Positions 20,663 through 31,102 of a stretch of 64,000 nucleotides of DNA are shown piece after piece. Each line of letters opens with the position of its first letter. Within the stretch, counting starts at the first letter, position 1. Source of the DNA: Planctomycetota bacterium (GTDB lineage Bacteria > Planctomycetota > UBA1135 > GCA-002686595); NCBI GenBank assembly GCA_002862085.1, contig PKCK01000030.1, positions 1 through 64,000 of the forward strand, written 5' to 3'. The translations under genes and the position numbers were made by a program. The notes beneath the pieces were generated by a model. It saw only the letters and a list, made by a program, of their open reading frames with translations, did no database searches and was not told the DNA's origin.

Positions 20663-21610
20663 ATGTCGAAAGTCATCGTCTTCTGCGAGCACGCGAGCGG
20701 CGCCGTCCGCCGCGCCAGCCTCGAGGCCCTCGGCGCCGCCAAGGCCGCCGGCGCCGACGTCGTCGCGGTCCTGACCGGCGAGGGCGCCGAGGCCGCCGCT
20801 GGCTCCGCCGCCGGCGCGTCCAAGGCCGTCTGCCTCACGGGCCAGACCGAGTACAGCTCCGACGCCGTCGCGAGCGCCATCGCCGATCTCTGCGGCGCCG
20901 AGGGCGCGGGCGCGTTCCTCGCCGCCGCCACCTACCGCGGCAAGGACCTCGCGCCGCGCGTCGCCGCGCACCTGGACGTCACTCCGTTCGCGGACTGCAT
21001 CGAGCTCTGCGCCGCGGGCGACTCGTTCCACGTCAAGCGCCCCTGGCTCGCCGGCAAGGCCCTCGCGACCCTCGGGTCGAGCGGCGCCATCGTCGCGACC
21101 ACCCGCCTGAACGTCTTCACCCCCGCCGAGGGTGACGGTCCCGCCGAGTGCGCCGCTGTCGCCATCGCCGCCGAGCCCAAGGCCCGCGTCACCGCCCTCG
21201 AGGCCAAGGGCGACGCCAAGCTCGACGTGAAGGAGGCCCCCGTGGTCGTCAGCGGCGGCCGCGGTCTCCAGGACGCGGAGAAGTTCCACATCGTCGAGGA
21301 GCTCGCAGGCGCCTTCGGGAACGCCGCCGTCGGCGCCTCACGCGCCATCGTCGATCTCGGCTGGCGCCCCCACGGCGAGCAGGTCGGCCAGACCGGCAAG
21401 GTCGTCGCGCCCCAGCTCTACATCGCGGTGGGCATCTCCGGCGCCATCCAGCACCTGGCCGGCATGCGCACCTCGGGCACCATCGTCGCCATCAACAAGG
21501 ACGCCGACGCTCCGATCTTCAAGGTCGCGGACTACGGCATCGTCGGCGACGCCTTCGAGGTCGTGCCGAAGCTCACCGAGGCGATCAAGGCCGTCAAGGC
21601 CGAGTCCTGA
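20663..21610 (+). CDS. etfA: Electron transfer flavoprotein, alpha subunit
   Basis: 315 residues. A purine-rich stretch (ACCAGGAGAGAA) before the ATG at 20663 gives a plausible ribosome-binding site. The C-terminal FAD domain is diagnostic: [13 protein letters not shown] near 196, then [31 protein letters not shown] and [15 protein letters not shown]. The N-terminal half is unusually alanine-rich. It partners EtfB in beta-oxidation or amino-acid catabolism electron flow. A strong hairpin follows the stop. Confidence 0.96.
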   Translation: MSKVIVFCEHASGAVRRASLEALGAAKAAGADVVAVLTGEGAEAAAGSAAGASKAVCLTGQTEYSSDAVASAIADLCGAEGAGAFLAAATYRGKDLAPRVAAHLDVTPFADCIELCAAGDSFHVKRPWLAGKALATLGSSGAIVATTRLNVFTPAEGDGPAECAAVAIAAEPKARVTALEAKGDAKLDVKEAPVVVSGGRGLQDAEKFHIVEELAGAFGNAAVGASRAIVDLGWRPHGEQVGQTGKVVAPQLYIAVGISGAIQHLAGMRTSGTIVAINKDADAPIFKVADYGIVGDAFEVVPKLTEAIKAVKAES

Positions 21611-21649
21611 GCTCACGCGCTTTCGCGGGTCACGACGACCGCCAGGAGT

Positions 21650-21696
21650 CGCGGGGCCGCTCCCTCTGCACAGCGCAGGCAGGGAGCGGCCCCGCG
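21650..21696. terminator. Bidirectional terminator-like hairpin after etfA
   Basis: A perfect 16-bp stem: CGCGGGGCCGCTCCCT (21650-21665) pairs with 21681-21696, with a 15-base loop that can add an inner CTGC/GCAG pair. It sits between the convergent etfA and Nudix genes. There is no U-tract, only CCTT on the plus strand. Confidence 0.7.
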
Positions 21697-21720
21697 CCTT
21701 CGTCGGCCACCGACGCCGTG

Positions 21721-22119
21721 TCAGCCGAGCTCGACCGCGAGCCGTACGAGCGCGACGCTCTCCGGGAACGGCATCGACGCGTCGAGGTCGAGAAGCGGCA
21801 CCCAGCGGATGTCCCGGCCCTCCTCGCCCTCGCCGAGCCCCACGAGGTCCATGCGATAGAAGGCGCAGACCACGTCCTCGCCCTTCGCCCGGTAGCTGGT
21901 GGACCCGACATAGCGCGGATTCGCGGCCGTCGCGCCCGCCTCCTCGGCCACCTCCCGCACGCCGGCCTCGGGCGCGCCCTCACCCGGCTCGATGTGGCCC
22001 TTGGGGAGCACCCAGACGTCCTCCCCCGGCGCGGAAGGACGGACGCACAGGACCTCGGGCCCCGCGCTCCCAGCTCGCAGACAGATCCCTCCTGCGTGGG
22101 TGAATGCGGGCGTGTGCAT
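21721..22119 (-). CDS. Nudix hydrolase (diadenosine polyphosphate hydrolase-like)
   Basis: 132 residues from the ATG at 22119, preferred because it directly begins the Nudix fold; the in-frame ATG at 22173 adds an unlikely basic leader. The Nudix box is complete at 41-63 ([23 protein letters not shown]), with VLPKGH just before it as in Ap4A/Ap6A hydrolases. These enzymes cleave dinucleoside polyphosphates or related nucleotides in the cytoplasm. The gene is a singleton, convergent with etfA. Confidence 0.85.
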   Translation of the reverse strand: MHTPAFTHAGGICLRAGSAGPEVLCVRPSAPGEDVWVLPKGHIEPGEGAPEAGVREVAEEAGATAANPRYVGSTSYRAKGEDVVCAFYRMDLVGLGEGEEGRDIRWVPLLDLDASMPFPESVALVRLAVELG

Positions 22120-22417
22120 GGCCGTCAGCTTAGCCCTGCGCGACGCTTCGATCTGCGCGTGCAAGACCTCCACGAGCGCGGATCCAGCGCGAGGCTGCGC
22201 GCCCCGGCCGCACTCTGGCGCCTCGCCAGCCGGCGAATCCTTCGTCGCTGACGGCTCAGGAGCGGCCCGCGCCCACCGCGGCGCGGGAGAGCACGCCGCA
22301 GCCTCTTCCCCCGCGCTCCGACCGGGCCTCGGTCGCCTTCTCGTCCCGGCTCACCGTCCTCTCGCGGATCGCCTGGAACGCCGGTCAGGCCCACCGGCCG
22401 ACGCTACCGTATCCGCC

Positions 22418-24202
<1,785 letters not shown>

Positions 24203-24237
24203 AGTTCCGCGGGAGCGGACCAAGCTCCCGCACGCCC

Positions 24238-24837
24238 ATGGGACCCGCAGACCAAGACCGCATCCACCGCGCTCTCACCAGCCTCGAGGGCGCTGGCGAC
24301 GACGTGCCCGCGTCGGCTCGCCGCGCGGCGGTCGCCGTGCTCCTGCGCGGAGAGGCCCTCGCGTCCTCGGAGGTGCTCTTGATGCGGCGAGCCCGGCGCG
24401 AGGGCGACCGCTGGTCCGGCCAGATCGGTCTGCCGGGCGGTCACGCCGAGGAGTTCGACGAGGACCTCGTGGCGACCGCGAGGCGTGAGTCCCGCGAGGA
24501 GGTCGGGGTCGACCCCGGCGCGGACGGCGCGACCCTCTTCGGCGCGCTCCCCACGATCCAGGCCCGCGCCCGCGGGGCGCGGGTGCCGCTCTATCTCACG
24601 CCCATCGTCTTCCACCGGTCAGAACCCGAGGCCGTGGTGCTCGGCCCGGAGGCCGACGAGGCGTTCTGGCTCCCCATCGCCGAGGCCTCCAGCGGTGCCC
24701 TCGACGAGCCCTACAGGTACGAGCACGAGGGGCTGATCCACAAGCTGCCCGCGTGGAACTACGGGGGGCGGGTCATCTGGGGCATGACCCACGGGATCCT
24801 CTCCCACTTCATCGGCGCGCTGCACGCGCCGTCCTGA
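24238..24837 (+). CDS. CoA pyrophosphatase-type Nudix hydrolase (NudL-like)
   Basis: 199 residues. The segment GQIGLPGGHAEEFDEDLVATA, continuing RRESREEVGV, matches the CoA-cleaving UPF0035/NudL subgroup (GQIxFPGG..E..D....TA.RE..EE.G) rather than the plain Nudix spacing. It would hydrolyse CoA or its derivatives to 3',5'-ADP and 4'-phosphopantetheine. It follows the ABC exporter on the same strand and ends 12 bases before the convergent lipoprotein gene. Confidence 0.85.
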   Translation: MGPADQDRIHRALTSLEGAGDDVPASARRAAVAVLLRGEALASSEVLLMRRARREGDRWSGQIGLPGGHAEEFDEDLVATARRESREEVGVDPGADGATLFGALPTIQARARGARVPLYLTPIVFHRSEPEAVVLGPEADEAFWLPIAEASSGALDEPYRYEHEGLIHKLPAWNYGGRVIWGMTHGILSHFIGALHAPS

Positions 24838-24849
24838 GCGCCCGCCCCG

Positions 24850-25395
24850 TCAGGGAAGGCGCTCGACGATCGCGACCACGAGATCCTCGAGCTGCCACGC
24901 GCGCTCCTCGTCGAGCTCCTTCCACCGCACCCGCAGCGTTCCGAGCCCCTGAGCCGTGGTGCGGAGCTTGACCTCGCTCCGAGCCCGCCAGACGTCCTCG
25001 TAGGTGATCGGGGCGAACGCGGCCAGGGAGAGGTGGCCCGTCTCGTAGCGCTCGGCCTGATCCTGTGCGAAGTAGGGGTCGAGTTCGCGCGTCTCCTCGG
25101 TCACGTCGAGCCGCAGCGACATGAGGATCGCGGCGTCGCCCTCGCGCACACCTCGGAAGCCGCGCTCGGCGAGGGCCGCCGTGAGCAAGGAACGCGCCTC
25201 GAGGGTCAGCTCGGTGAGCTCCTCGCGGGTCGAGCCCTCGGGCCCCGCGATGGGCTCGTCCACCCACGCGTAGGTCCGCTGCTCGAAGAGCTCGAGGCGG
25301 CCCTCGTCGACGTGTTCCGTCGAGGAGGTGACGCAGCTCGCGGAGAGCAGGACGAGCGAGGAGACGAGGAGGGGAATCAGAACCAGCCGGCCCAT
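24850..25395 (-). CDS. DUF4136-like lipoprotein
   Basis: 181 residues from the ATG at 25395, which gives a short lipoprotein signal (MGRLVLIPLLVSSLVLLSASC, lipobox LSASC). The mature part has the DUF4136 pattern: a Tyr-Ala-Trp strand (RTYAWVDEP), a helix with LLTAALAERGF, then the strand AAILMSLRLDVTEET. DUF4136 proteins are small envelope lipoproteins of unknown role. The C-terminal third, with KELDEERAWQ, is less typical. Family assignment is moderate. Confidence 0.6.
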   Translation of the reverse strand: MGRLVLIPLLVSSLVLLSASCVTSSTEHVDEGRLELFEQRTYAWVDEPIAGPEGSTREELTELTLEARSLLTAALAERGFRGVREGDAAILMSLRLDVTEETRELDPYFAQDQAERYETGHLSLAAFAPITYEDVWRARSEVKLRTTAQGLGTLRVRWKELDEERAWQLEDLVVAIVERLP

Positions 25396-25587
25396 ACCGG
25401 GAACCTCGGACACGAGCCCGGCCTTGTCAACGGGTCTTCTCCGGCGACAGCGCGATCCAGCACGCCGGCTGGAAGAGGCCCCTCGCATCGTGACGCGCTC
25501 GACGGGCCCCAGGAAGACGCTTCAACGCTCCTCGGATCCGCACGCCGACCGGACCGCACCGCTGGCGAAGCCCGTGATCGGTGACGC

Positions 25588-27048
25588 TCAGCGCTCCTCG
25601 TCCGCTCCGTCGCCGACGTAGCCGTTGGCCTGGAGCGAGCGCTGCACCGCTGCGGGGATCTCCGGGCGCTCCACCTGTCCCGGACGCCCTTCGACCCCGC
25701 CTCGGAGCTCCGCCTGGACCTCGCCGTAGAGGGAGAGCAGCCCCCGGGACCGCTCGTCGTCGCCGAGGCGCATCGGCGCGTCCTCGCGCGGGTCCCCCAC
25801 GAGATCGAACCAGCGGAAGATCTGCGAGGTCGCGTCGTGGACGATCTTGTCCTGCGCCGTGCGCACGGACCGCAGGTTCTGTCCGACGCTGATGAGCTCG
25901 CTGACGGCCGGCGGTGCGTCCCCGGCCGCCGCTTCGCCCCGGGTGATCCCGGCGAGGCTGCGGCCCATGCTCGTCGTGCGCGAGGGCAGGTCCGCGAGCT
26001 CGAGCAGCGTGGGCCCCACGTCGATCATGCGCGTCACGCCGGAGTGCCGGCCCGCCACGACGCGCCCGGGCCAGTGCACGATCAGCGGGATGTGGATCTG
26101 CTCCTCGTAGAGCGTGCTGCGGTGGCCCTTGCCGCCGTGGTCGAAGAGCTCGGTCCCGTGGTCCGAGGTGAGCACGAGGATCGTGTTCTCGAGCAGCCCC
26201 GCCGCCGCGAGGTCGTCGCGAATCCGCCCCACGACCACGTCCGTCCAGCGAATCTCCCCGTCGTAGAGCGCCACGATGTGCTGCTTGTCGCGCTCGTCCA
26301 TGGCCGCGTTGATGGACGCGTCGTAGAAGAAGTCCCGCCCCGTGACGCGCCCCTCGTAGTCGGGATCGAACATCGTGTCGTAGGGCGCCGGGGGCGTGAA
26401 GTCGAAGTGCACGTCCCAGAGGTGCACGAAGGCGAAGAAGGGCGCGCCGTCCGCCGCGCCCGGGGCGGCCTCGTCGAAGAACTCCTTCCAGCGCCCGTAG
26501 ACCTTGTCGTTCGTGACTCCGTGGTGCGACGCGCGCATCACGGGCTTGGTCATCGACCACGCGTTGCTCCCGTCGAGGTCCTCGTCCGCCACGACCTGGA
26601 CGCAGTCCACGTAGCGATCGAAGCCCTGGCCCAGCCCGAAGGCAGGGTGCAGGTACGGCCCGGCGAAGAAGCCCGCCGTCCGATAGCCCGCGTCCTGGAA
26701 CGACTCCGGCAGGGTCTGGTACGCCTCCGACAGCCGCGTGTTGATCGGGTCGACGACGCCGTGGACGCTGTCCGGAACGGACGTGAACAGAGCTGCGTGA
26801 GCGGGCAAGGTCCACGGCGCGCTCGTGATGTGCTGCTCGAACAGCACGCCCTCCGCGGCGATCGCGTCGATGATCGGAGACGTGTCCCGCTCGTACCCGT
26901 AGCACCCGAGGTGATCTGCACGAAGCGTGTCGATCGAGATGAGAACGACGTTGGGTCCCTCGACGCGTACGTCGGAGCCGTCGCACGCGCCCAGGCCGAA
27001 GGCCACGGGGACGAGGAGCGAGGCGGCGCGGCGGGTTCGGGGGGTCAT
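25588..27048 (-). CDS. Sulfatase-family lipoprotein lacking the formylglycine cysteine
   Basis: 486 residues with a lipoprotein-like signal (LVPVAFGLGAC, Cys22). The alkaline-phosphatase fold is clear: ISIDTLRADHLGCYGY near 38-52 and LVLTSDHGTELFDHGGKGH. Where sulfatases have C-x-P-x-R, this protein has T80-L-P-A-H84 (APWTLPAHAALFTS), so the formylglycine cysteine is replaced by threonine. A phosphotransfer or phosphodiesterase role is as likely as sulfate hydrolysis. The start overlaps the end of the upstream GT39-like gene by 4 bases, indicating one operon. Confidence 0.85.
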   Translation of the reverse strand: MTPRTRRAASLLVPVAFGLGACDGSDVRVEGPNVVLISIDTLRADHLGCYGYERDTSPIIDAIAAEGVLFEQHITSAPWTLPAHAALFTSVPDSVHGVVDPINTRLSEAYQTLPESFQDAGYRTAGFFAGPYLHPAFGLGQGFDRYVDCVQVVADEDLDGSNAWSMTKPVMRASHHGVTNDKVYGRWKEFFDEAAPGAADGAPFFAFVHLWDVHFDFTPPAPYDTMFDPDYEGRVTGRDFFYDASINAAMDERDKQHIVALYDGEIRWTDVVVGRIRDDLAAAGLLENTILVLTSDHGTELFDHGGKGHRSTLYEEQIHIPLIVHWPGRVVAGRHSGVTRMIDVGPTLLELADLPSRTTSMGRSLAGITRGEAAAGDAPPAVSELISVGQNLRSVRTAQDKIVHDATSQIFRWFDLVGDPREDAPMRLGDDERSRGLLSLYGEVQAELRGGVEGRPGQVERPEIPAAVQRSLQANGYVGDGADEER

Positions 27049-29012
27049 CGCTGGGCAGGGTCGGGCTGCTGGAACGGGCGCCCGGAACGGTACTCCTCGA
27101 GCCGCTCCTCGATCGAGTTACGCAGCGGATCACCGGGAGTGAGCAGCGAAGCGGCCCGGGTCCCCGCGAGGACGGCCTCGTCGAACCGCCCCAGGCGAGC
27201 GAGGGCCATGGCCCGCAGGTCGAGCAGCGAAGGCGCGCCGCCCTGGGCGGCGATCAGGCCGTCGCTGAGCGCCAGCGCCCGCTCGCCGTCCCACAGCGAG
27301 GCATCGCGCGCGGTCGAGAGGATCATCGCCTCGACCGTCGCGACATCGGGGTGCTCACGCGGCCCGGCGGGCGCCGCCCGAAGGAGCTCGAGAGCGCGGG
27401 TCTCGTTGCCCAGCAGCAGCAGGTCGAGGCGCGCCACGCGGCTCCGCAGGAGCGAATCCTCGGGTCGCCTGTCGAGCAGCTCGTTCAGGTACGCACGCCC
27501 GTCCTCGTGGAGCCCGAGCTGACCCGAGGCCTGGGCCATGCGCTCGAAGTGACGGGACTCGTAAGCGCCGGTGCTGTCGACGTCGAAGCCCGTCGCGCGG
27601 TTGAGGGGCCCGGCGAGCACGCCGATCCCGAGGGCCACCGCCGTCGTCAGGGACGCGCGCCGCGTTCGCTCGTCCGCCCCGGAGCGTCCGGCGAAGAGCT
27701 CCGCCGCCGCGAGCGCGGCGAGAGGGACCGCCCCGACGACCAAGGGCGTGCGATAGCGCGGCGAGTAGAAGAAGGCCACGCAAACGGCCAGGGGGACCGC
27801 GACGAAGAGCGCGAGCGCTCCGAAGCGTTCGCCGGAGAGACGCCTCCGAGCGACGCCGAGGAGCGCGAAGAGGGCGAGGGGCACGATCCACGCCACGGGG
27901 ACCGGCGCGAGCCAGAGCCTCGAGGCCGTCCCGTCGTCCCGCTCGCGCCAGGGTTGATAGACGTCGCCGTAGCGCCGGCCGGTGAGGGCGTAGCGGAGCT
28001 TCGCGAAGGCGACGCCGATGGCGTCGCCGGGGGCGTCGGCCCACCACTCGAGTCCGCGGCTGCGCCAGTACGCATCCGCCTCGGCCCAGCCGATCTCCCG
28101 GCCGCGCGCCTGACGGGCGCGCTCGAGAGCGTCGCGGGCCTGGGTCGCCTTCTCGTTGACGACGCCGACCGGCGCGATGAGCCCGTCCGCCGAGGGGTTG
28201 TTCCCGTGATAGAAGGTCAGGCCGGCCTGGCTGCTGACGGGGATCAGCTCACCGGACGCCGCGAGGTTGTGCGCGGTCGCCGGCGCGATGCAGAGAACGC
28301 TCCCCGCGACGGCCGCGAACGCCGCGCCGATCCCCGCGATCCGTAGCAAGCCGAGGGCCAGGAGAGGAATCGCCGCGAGCGCAGGCGGATAGGCCAGGCA
28401 CATCACCCCGAGGAGCGCGCCGAGACCTGCCGCGCGCCGGAGCCCGGCGCCGCGGAACCCGCTCGAGACCGCGAGGAGCAGCGCAGCACCCGCCGCGAGC
28501 TGGAGCGTGCCCGCCAGGACCCGAGACGTCGACGCGGCGGGCTCGTCGAGCAGGAGGAAGAGCGCCCCCGCGAGGAGACCGCTCACGCCGGGCGCCGCGG
28601 AGCCCGGGCCCGTGTCTTCACCGAAGCCAGCGGCCCGGGCCAGCTTCGCAGCGGCGGCCGCGAGGAGGACAGCGGTGATCACGTGGAGCAACGACTGCAC
28701 GGCGCCGAACATCGCGAGCCCTCCGCCGAGGGCGCGCACCAGCGCGGCTGTCCAGAGCGGCAGCGGAGCCGTGTCCAGGGGCATGTCGTCGACGAAGACC
28801 CCGCCCGCGATCTCACCCGCTCGCTCCCAGAGGACGGCGGCGTCGGAGGAGGGCACCAGGACGACGGGATTCCCGCCGTAGGCCTGCGCCTGGATCAGGA
28901 GCTGGGAGAGAACGCCGAGCGCGACGAGACCGAGCAGCCCGAGGCGTGGAAGGCCCAGGAGAGTGGCGCCGACACTCGCGGGCGCGCCCGCTCCTTCCGC
29001 GGCGCCGCTCAT
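27045..29012 (-). CDS. GT39/ArnT-like polytopic membrane protein with C-terminal TPR-like region
   Basis: 655 residues from ATG 29012, which overlaps the XdhC stop (ATGA). About ten hydrophobic segments span 15-510. The first loop has PSSDAAVLWERAGEIA, resembling the catalytic Asp loop of GT-C enzymes, and YHGNNPSADG matches the NNP.ADG loop frequent in planctomycete GT39 proteins. The last 140 residues form TPR-like helical repeats (LSDGLIAAQGGAPSLLDLRA). It probably transfers a sugar from a polyprenyl carrier outside the cytoplasm. The acceptor is unknown; the coupled sulfatase-like lipoprotein may act on the same glycan. Confidence 0.7.
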   Translation of the reverse strand: MSGAAEGAGAPASVGATLLGLPRLGLLGLVALGVLSQLLIQAQAYGGNPVVLVPSSDAAVLWERAGEIAGGVFVDDMPLDTAPLPLWTAALVRALGGGLAMFGAVQSLLHVITAVLLAAAAAKLARAAGFGEDTGPGSAAPGVSGLLAGALFLLLDEPAASTSRVLAGTLQLAAGAALLLAVSSGFRGAGLRRAAGLGALLGVMCLAYPPALAAIPLLALGLLRIAGIGAAFAAVAGSVLCIAPATAHNLAASGELIPVSSQAGLTFYHGNNPSADGLIAPVGVVNEKATQARDALERARQARGREIGWAEADAYWRSRGLEWWADAPGDAIGVAFAKLRYALTGRRYGDVYQPWRERDDGTASRLWLAPVPVAWIVPLALFALLGVARRRLSGERFGALALFVAVPLAVCVAFFYSPRYRTPLVVGAVPLAALAAAELFAGRSGADERTRRASLTTAVALGIGVLAGPLNRATGFDVDSTGAYESRHFERMAQASGQLGLHEDGRAYLNELLDRRPEDSLLRSRVARLDLLLLGNETRALELLRAAPAGPREHPDVATVEAMILSTARDASLWDGERALALSDGLIAAQGGAPSLLDLRAMALARLGRFDEAVLAGTRAASLLTPGDPLRNSIEERLEEYRSGRPFQQPDPAQR

Positions 29013-29806
29013 GCGGTGGCCGCCCCCGTGAGCCGCTCCACCACCTCCGTCGCCACGGAGAGGGCGATCGAGCGCGGCTCCTTCGAGCCCTTCACGACCC
29101 CGATGGGACAGGTGATCCCTGCGAGCTGCGCTTCGTCGAAGCCGCGCTGGAGGAGGCGGTGCCGGAAGCGCTTCCACTTGCGGTCCGATCCGATCAGGCC
29201 GACGTAGGGGAAGGAGCCTCTCTTCATCGCACGCGCGATGATCTCCTGGTCCAGCGCGTGGTCGTGGGTCATCACGAGGACGAACGAGTCCGCGGGGATC
29301 GCATCGACCTCCTCCTCGGGCGCGTCGATGAAGAGCACCTCGTACGGCCGCGGGGACGGGAGCGCCGGCTCGAGCTCCTCCTCGCTGCGGGGATCGATGA
29401 GCATCACATCCAGCCCCATGTAGTCCTGGAGCCCCGCGATCGCCTGGGCCACATGGCCCGCCCCGAAGATCACGAGCTTCTGCCGCGACCAGGCGAACGA
29501 CTCGAAGTGCAGGACCACCTCGCCGCCGCAGCACTGCCCCGCCTTCTCCGACAGCGGGAAGGCCTCGGTGTACGAACGGGCCACGCCCTCGGCGCAGAGC
29601 GCCGCGGCGCGCTCCATGGCGAGGTGCTCGAGGCGCCCGCCGCCGATGGTGCCCCACGCGAGCTTGCCGCCCGCGACGAGCATCCGGGCTCCGACCTCAC
29701 GGGGCGCAGATCCCTTGACGCCGATGACGAGCACCTGCGCACACGGTTCGCGGCGGTCCTTGAAGGTCGCCAGGGCCTCGAGCCACTCCTGCTGATTGGC
29801 GGTCAT
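29009..29806 (-). CDS. XdhC/CoxI-family protein (molybdopterin hydroxylase accessory factor)
   Basis: 265 residues. The N-terminal XdhC/CoxI domain has GSAPREVGARMLV, GTIGGGRLE and AGQCCGGEV (C92-C93); the C-terminal Rossmann domain has VIFGAGHVAQAI and YVGLIGSDRKW. XdhC proteins sulfurate and protect Moco for xanthine-dehydrogenase-type enzymes. No xdhA or xdhB subunit is nearby; instead the gene is coupled to a membrane glycosyltransferase. It may act in trans on enzymes encoded elsewhere. Confidence 0.9.
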   Translation of the reverse strand: MTANQQEWLEALATFKDRREPCAQVLVIGVKGSAPREVGARMLVAGGKLAWGTIGGGRLEHLAMERAAALCAEGVARSYTEAFPLSEKAGQCCGGEVVLHFESFAWSRQKLVIFGAGHVAQAIAGLQDYMGLDVMLIDPRSEEELEPALPSPRPYEVLFIDAPEEEVDAIPADSFVLVMTHDHALDQEIIARAMKRGSFPYVGLIGSDRKWKRFRHRLLQRGFDEAQLAGITCPIGVVKGSKEPRSIALSVATEVVERLTGAATA

Positions 29807-29936
29807 CGAGGTGCGGGTCGGCCGTCGGTCGTCGCCGCCTCACCGAAGCGGCCAAGGTGAGGGGCGGAGAGGCGGCACCCCTCGGCGGCTCGTGCTGCCC
29901 CCGGGAGGGCGTGACGAGGCAGAGGAGAGCGCGGCG

Positions 29937-30012
29937 TGGTGGGCCCAGCTGGACTCGAACCAGCAACTTCCACGCTGTGAACATGGCACTCTACCAATTG
30001 AGTTATGAGCCC
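29937..30012 (-). tRNA. tRNA-Val (anticodon CAC)
   Basis: Read on the minus strand the 76-nt sequence folds as a complete cloverleaf. The acceptor stem GGGCTCA pairs with TGGGCCC (one G-U). The D arm is ACTC/GAGT, the anticodon stem CCATG/CGTGG holds loop TTCACAG (anticodon CAC, reading GUG), and the T arm is GCTGG/CCAGC with loop TTCGAGT. A73 and CCA are encoded. Confidence 0.97.
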
Positions 30013-30025
30013 GTTGGGGGGCGGG

Positions 30026-30054
30026 ATCCTATCGCCGGCCAGAGCCTTTGGGAA
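30026..30054 (-). promoter_or_regulatory. Candidate sigma-70-type promoter of tRNA-Val
   Basis: On the minus strand TTCCCA (30054-30049) and TAGGAT (30031-30026) are 17 bases apart, each matching 4 of 6 consensus positions. The -10 ends 13 bases before the tRNA 5' end, so the transcript would start just ahead of it. Confidence 0.45.
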
Positions 30055-30325
30055 CCCCTCCTCTCGAAAGGCGAAGGGGTGCATCCCCGGCGCGGACCGA
30101 TTCCCGAGACGTCTCCGCGAGCCGCTCGGGATCGACCCGCGGAAGAGGGGAACGGGAGCCCCACCCGCCCGGCGACCGGGCGTCATCGCATCTCCCCCGG
30201 CGGCGGCCGCTGACCCCACATCAGGGGCAGCGACCGAACCTCACGCAGGATCGCGCCGCTCGTCTCCAGCGCCCCGTTCGAGAGGTGCGCCCCACCCGGT
30301 CCGTAGGGTTCCGCGCCGCGGCGGT
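30055..30325. other. Intergenic region between tRNA-Val and the sigma-factor gene
   Basis: With the promoter part, this gap is 313 bases. Both flanking genes run on the minus strand, so it is the 3' side of the sigma-factor gene. No convincing frame, RNA gene or strong hairpin was found. Confidence 0.4.
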
Positions 30326-30976
30326 TCAGGGCTGCTCGCCGATGATCCCGCGCAGCTTCTCACCCAGCTTGGCCTCGGCGCGGCGGAGCATCATGCGGAC
30401 GGCGTCCTCGCTCTTGCCCCCCATGCGCTTCCCGGCCTCGCGGAGCTGGAGCCCTTCGAAGAAGACGAGGGAGATCGCCTTGCGATGGTCCGGCGAAAGC
30501 TCTCCGAGGGACTCCCGGAGCAGCTCGAAGTTCTCGTCTCGTTGAACCACCTTGGTGACCGAGAGGTCGCCGCTCATGAAGTCCATCGGCGTCGGCTCCT
30601 CGCCGTCCCTCGAAGAGCCTCCATCCATCGCGCGCTCCCGGGACAGGTCGCGTTTGCCCGCTGAGTAGAACTCTGCCTTGTCCCGGATCTTGTTCTGGAG
30701 GATCTGGACGAGCCAGCGCAGGAGCGAGCCCTGGCCCTGGTACTCGTAGCGGCCGAAGTCCCGCGTGGCCTCACGAAAAGTCGTCTGCGCCAGATCGACG
30801 GGGTCCTCCTTGAGCCGCAGTCTCGGCCCCAGCTTCCGCCGCGCGACCTCGATCATGGTCTGGTGATAGCGGGCGAACAGATCGTTCAGCGCGTCCGCGT
30901 CGCCGTCGTGCGCGCGGTCCACGAGATCCTTGATCTCGTCGTCGATCTTCGGGGCTTCGTCGTCGGAGGGGGTCAT
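30326..30976 (-). CDS. ECF-like RNA polymerase sigma factor
   Basis: 216 residues. Region 2 spans about 20-105 (DLFARYHQTMIEVARRKL, DLAQTTFREATRDF, LLRWLVQILQNKIRDK) and region 4 about 150-210 (SLGELSPDHRKAISLVFFEGL, then a helix-turn-helix AGKRMGGKSEDAVRMMLRRAEAKL). The linker of about 45 residues is hydrophilic. This form resembles the planctomycete-expanded ECF groups. No anti-sigma factor lies next to it. It presumably directs polymerase to an alternative promoter set; the signal is unknown. Confidence 0.9.
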   Translation of the reverse strand: MTPSDDEAPKIDDEIKDLVDRAHDGDADALNDLFARYHQTMIEVARRKLGPRLRLKEDPVDLAQTTFREATRDFGRYEYQGQGSLLRWLVQILQNKIRDKAEFYSAGKRDLSRERAMDGGSSRDGEEPTPMDFMSGDLSVTKVVQRDENFELLRESLGELSPDHRKAISLVFFEGLQLREAGKRMGGKSEDAVRMMLRRAEAKLGEKLRGIIGEQP

Positions 30977-30996
30977 GGTCGGGGCTTCCGGCCTCG

Positions 30997-31002
30997 ATCA
31001 TA
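30997..31002 (-). promoter_or_regulatory. Candidate -10 element of the sigma-factor gene
   Basis: TATGAT on the minus strand lies 20 bases before the sigma-factor ATG, matching 5 of 6 positions of TATAAT in an otherwise GC-rich stretch. No clear -35 is visible at 16-18 bases, so the assignment is tentative. Confidence 0.3.
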
Positions 31003-31102
31003 GAACAGGTCGAGATTCACACCCCCCGTACCGGGCGCCGAACTTGCGCGGCCTGTCTCCCCGTCGGCCGCCTCGTTCGATCCGGAGCACGGCTGGCCAC
31101 GC

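Noticed and set aside
22120-22417. Minus-strand frame in the 298-base gap before the ABC exporter
   Set aside because: The translated frame is repetitive Arg/Gly sequence with no motif. The gap shows no gene and presumably holds the divergent promoters.
25588-29012. Polysaccharide utilisation locus built around the sulfatases
   Set aside because: No SusC/D-like pair, glycoside hydrolase set or regulator is adjacent; the two sulfatases are 32 kb apart and belong to different subgroups.
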